NCBI GenBank assembly: GCA_011321985.1
Contig: DROB01000326.1
Span: 1 to 6,027 of the forward strand
Direction of reading: 5' to 3'
DNA length: 6,027 nucleotides
Source of the DNA: Gammaproteobacteria bacterium
GTDB taxonomy: Bacteria > Pseudomonadota > Gammaproteobacteria > SZUA-229
The notes under the pieces are model-generated. The model had not been told where the DNA came from and did not search any database. It worked only from the letters and a program-made list of their open reading frames with translations. Within the stretch, counting starts at the first letter, position 1; each line of letters begins with the position of its first letter. The position numbers and the translations under genes were made by a program. Of the stretch, positions 4,255-6,027 are shown in pieces.

Positions 4255-6027
4255 ATGCCTGAACAACCCAGAATTCGGCCCATGCCGGTACAACTGATTA
4301 ACCAGATTGCTGCCGGTGAAGTTGTCGAGCGGCCTGCTGCCGTGGTCAAAGAATTGCTGGAAAACAGTCTGGATGCGGGTGCGACTAAAATTGTCGTCGA
4401 TATCGAAAAGGGAGGCAGTAAACTTATCCGGATCTCGGATAACGGTCACGGTATTCATAAAGATGATCTCGTATTGTCACTGTCGCCACACGCCACCAGC
4501 AAGATCAGCAGTATCGATGATCTGGAGAGAGTAAAAAGCCTCGGTTTTCGAGGTGAAGCCTTACCGAGCATAGCATCTGTCAGCCATCTGCAGTTGACCT
4601 CCTGCTGGCAGGGAGCCGATGAGACATGGCGATTGACCATGAACAATAGTCAGGCCAGTGAAATAGCCCCTGCGGCCAGTCAACCCGGTACCACCATCGA
4701 AGTTCGGGATCTATTTTTTAATGTTCCCGCCAGGCGTAAATTCCTACGAACCGAAAAAACCGAATTTTCACACCTCGAGGATGTGGTAAAGCGTATCTCG
4801 CTCAGCCGTTTCGATATCGACATATCATTGCGGCACAACCAACGTGTGGTCAAAGCACTGCGTGTTGCCGATACCCGCCTGGAGCAGGAAAGACGTATCG
4901 CCGACTTACTGGGACCGGCATTTATCGAGCAGGCGGTACACATGGATTTTGACCACGAAGGGCTCCGTCTATGGGGTTGGGTTGCACAGCCGACATTCTC
5001 TCGCAGCCAGGCAGACATGCAATATTTCTATGTGAATGGACGTATGGTAAAAGATCGCCTGATCACACATGTGGTACGCCAGGCCTATGCAGATGTTCTG
5101 TTCCATGGACGGCACCCTGCTTATGTCCTGTTTTTTGAGTGTGATCCGGCAATGGTCGATGTCAACGCACACCCCGGAAAGCACGAGGTCCGTTTCAGAC
5201 AGAGTCGTGAGATCCACAACTTTTTATTTCGTACGATACATAAGAGTTTATCTGAAATAACTGCGGGTGATTCGACTTCGCATGACTACCAGCATTTTTC
5301 AGATGCAGATTCAACTGAACAGAATCCAGCCGGGCTGGCATACGTAAATGCCTCTTCTCCGTTGCACAAACCAGTGCAATCGTCGATGCCACTGGCAGTG
5401 GCAGAACAACGGCGGGCGTATGCTGAATTTACTGGAAACAAAGCGGGTACCTTACTTTCAGATACGGATACAGCCTTTCCAGCTGAAGCCGGAGACATGC
5501 CGCCGCTAGGTTTTGCTCGCGCTCAGTTGCATGGCATCTATATCCTCGCGGAGAACGCGGAAGGTATGGTACTGGTCGATATGCATGCCGCCCACGAAAG
5601 GATTACCTATGAGCGGCTAAAAACAGCACGTGAAGGAGAAGGCATCAAGTCTCAACCCCTGCTGGTACCGATGACGATACCGGTCAGCAGCAAAGAAGCC
5701 AAACTGGTGGAAGATAATGCCGGCGTATTTAAGCAGCTGGGATTCGAAGTAGATAGAGCGGCAGATGAAAGCATCAAATTACGTCAGATACCGGTGATCC
5801 TGTCCAGCAGTGATGTTGAGACATTGCTGCGTGATGTCCTGTCAGATCTGTTAACGCATGGTATTAGCTCGCGGATCGAACAGGCGATGAATGAGATACT
5901 ATCGACCATGGCCTGTCATGGTTCGATACGGGCCAATCGTAAACTAGGCATTGAAGAGATGAATGCCTTATTGCGTGATATGGAGGTAACCGAACGTAGC
6001 GGACAGTGCAACCATGGTCGGCCGACC
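4255..6027 (+). CDS. mutL: DNA mismatch repair protein MutL, endonuclease-type (3' end cut by window)
   Basis: MutL couples mismatch recognition by MutS to strand incision and removal. The 591 visible residues start at ATG 4255; an in-frame TGA at 4249-4251 rules out a longer start. The N-terminal GHKL ATPase is intact: INQIAAGEVVERP (15-27), KELLENSLDAGAT (32-44; E33 corresponds to E. coli E29), DNGHGI (62-67), ATSKI (80-84) and GFRGEAL (97-103). FFNVPARRKFL and YFYVNGR belong to the transducer domain. A variable linker spans about 335-415. The C-terminal dimerisation domain has DMHAAHERITYE (442-453), matching the endonuclease motif DQHA(X)2E(X)4E with Met for Gln, then ACHGSIRANRK (from 553) and CNHGRP (585-590), which supply metal ligands. 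QPLLVP (467-472) matches the beta-clamp motif QXX(L/I)XP. E. coli MutL is 615 residues, so only the last few tens of residues are missing. No Shine-Dalgarno is evident, and amiB, often upstream in gammaproteobacteria, is absent. Confidence 0.98.
   Translation, partial: MPEQPRIRPMPVQLINQIAAGEVVERPAAVVKELLENSLDAGATKIVVDIEKGGSKLIRISDNGHGIHKDDLVLSLSPHATSKISSIDDLERVKSLGFRGEALPSIASVSHLQLTSCWQGADETWRLTMNNSQASEIAPAASQPGTTIEVRDLFFNVPARRKFLRTEKTEFSHLEDVVKRISLSRFDIDISLRHNQRVVKALRVADTRLEQERRIADLLGPAFIEQAVHMDFDHEGLRLWGWVAQPTFSRSQADMQYFYVNGRMVKDRLITHVVRQAYADVLFHGRHPAYVLFFECDPAMVDVNAHPGKHEVRFRQSREIHNFLFRTIHKSLSEITAGDSTSHDYQHFSDADSTEQNPAGLAYVNASSPLHKPVQSSMPLAVAEQRRAYAEFTGNKAGTLLSDTDTAFPAEAGDMPPLGFARAQLHGIYILAENAEGMVLVDMHAAHERITYERLKTAREGEGIKSQPLLVPMTIPVSSKEAKLVEDNAGVFKQLGFEVDRAADESIKLRQIPVILSSSDVETLLRDVLSDLLTHGISSRIEQAMNEILSTMACHGSIRANRKLGIEEMNALLRDMEVTERSGQCNHGRPT

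Noticed and set aside
1..6027. Search for tRNA, rRNA, CRISPR, insertion sequence, attachment site or phage features
   Set aside because: No cloverleaf, repeat-spacer array, transposase, terminal inverted repeats or integrase was seen anywhere in the window.

Overview
The window looks like chromosomal DNA of a gammaproteobacterium with moderate GC content (mid-40s percent by eye). Three lines of evidence support this. The MutL reads like the Pseudomonas-type gammaproteobacterial protein. The middle gene carries the VPxPA variant of the PEP-CTERM sorting signal, common in environmental gammaproteobacteria with an exosortase. The first gene is a very large Gram-negative outer-membrane beta-barrel. 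All three genes are on the + strand, and both outer genes are cut by the window edges.

Layout. (1) 2-3085 is the 3' part of a giant outer-membrane protein: an Ig-like segment, an invasin-like segment, then about 800 residues of amphipathic beta-strands. Its true start lies upstream of the window. (2) 3086-3458 is a 373-base gap. Its last 135 bases look like a complete sigma-54 control region: a 12-bp palindrome near -100, a full match to the 13-base IHF consensus near -52, and a near-perfect -24/-12 element at 3404-3420 that predicts a transcript start at A3430. (3) 3459-4112 encodes a 217-residue secreted PEP-CTERM (VPLPA-type) protein with a strong ribosome binding site. (4) 4111-4170 holds two tandem hairpins, the second a textbook intrinsic terminator. 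(5) 4255-6027 is mutL, missing only its last few tens of codons. It carries the metal-binding endonuclease motifs found in MutL proteins of bacteria that do not use MutH.

How the parts relate. The first two genes both belong to the cell envelope, but nothing in the sequence shows that they act together. The PEP-CTERM gene appears to be a single-gene, tightly switched unit: sigma-54 promoter in front, strong terminator behind. This fits the known association of PEP-CTERM/exosortase systems with the sigma-54-dependent PrsK/PrsR two-component pair, although no such regulator lies in the window. mutL is a housekeeping DNA mismatch repair gene and is insulated from the PEP-CTERM gene by the terminator. 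No RNA genes, CRISPR arrays, insertion sequences or phage genes were found. The most interesting feature is the sigma-54/IHF/palindrome layout upstream of the PEP-CTERM gene.
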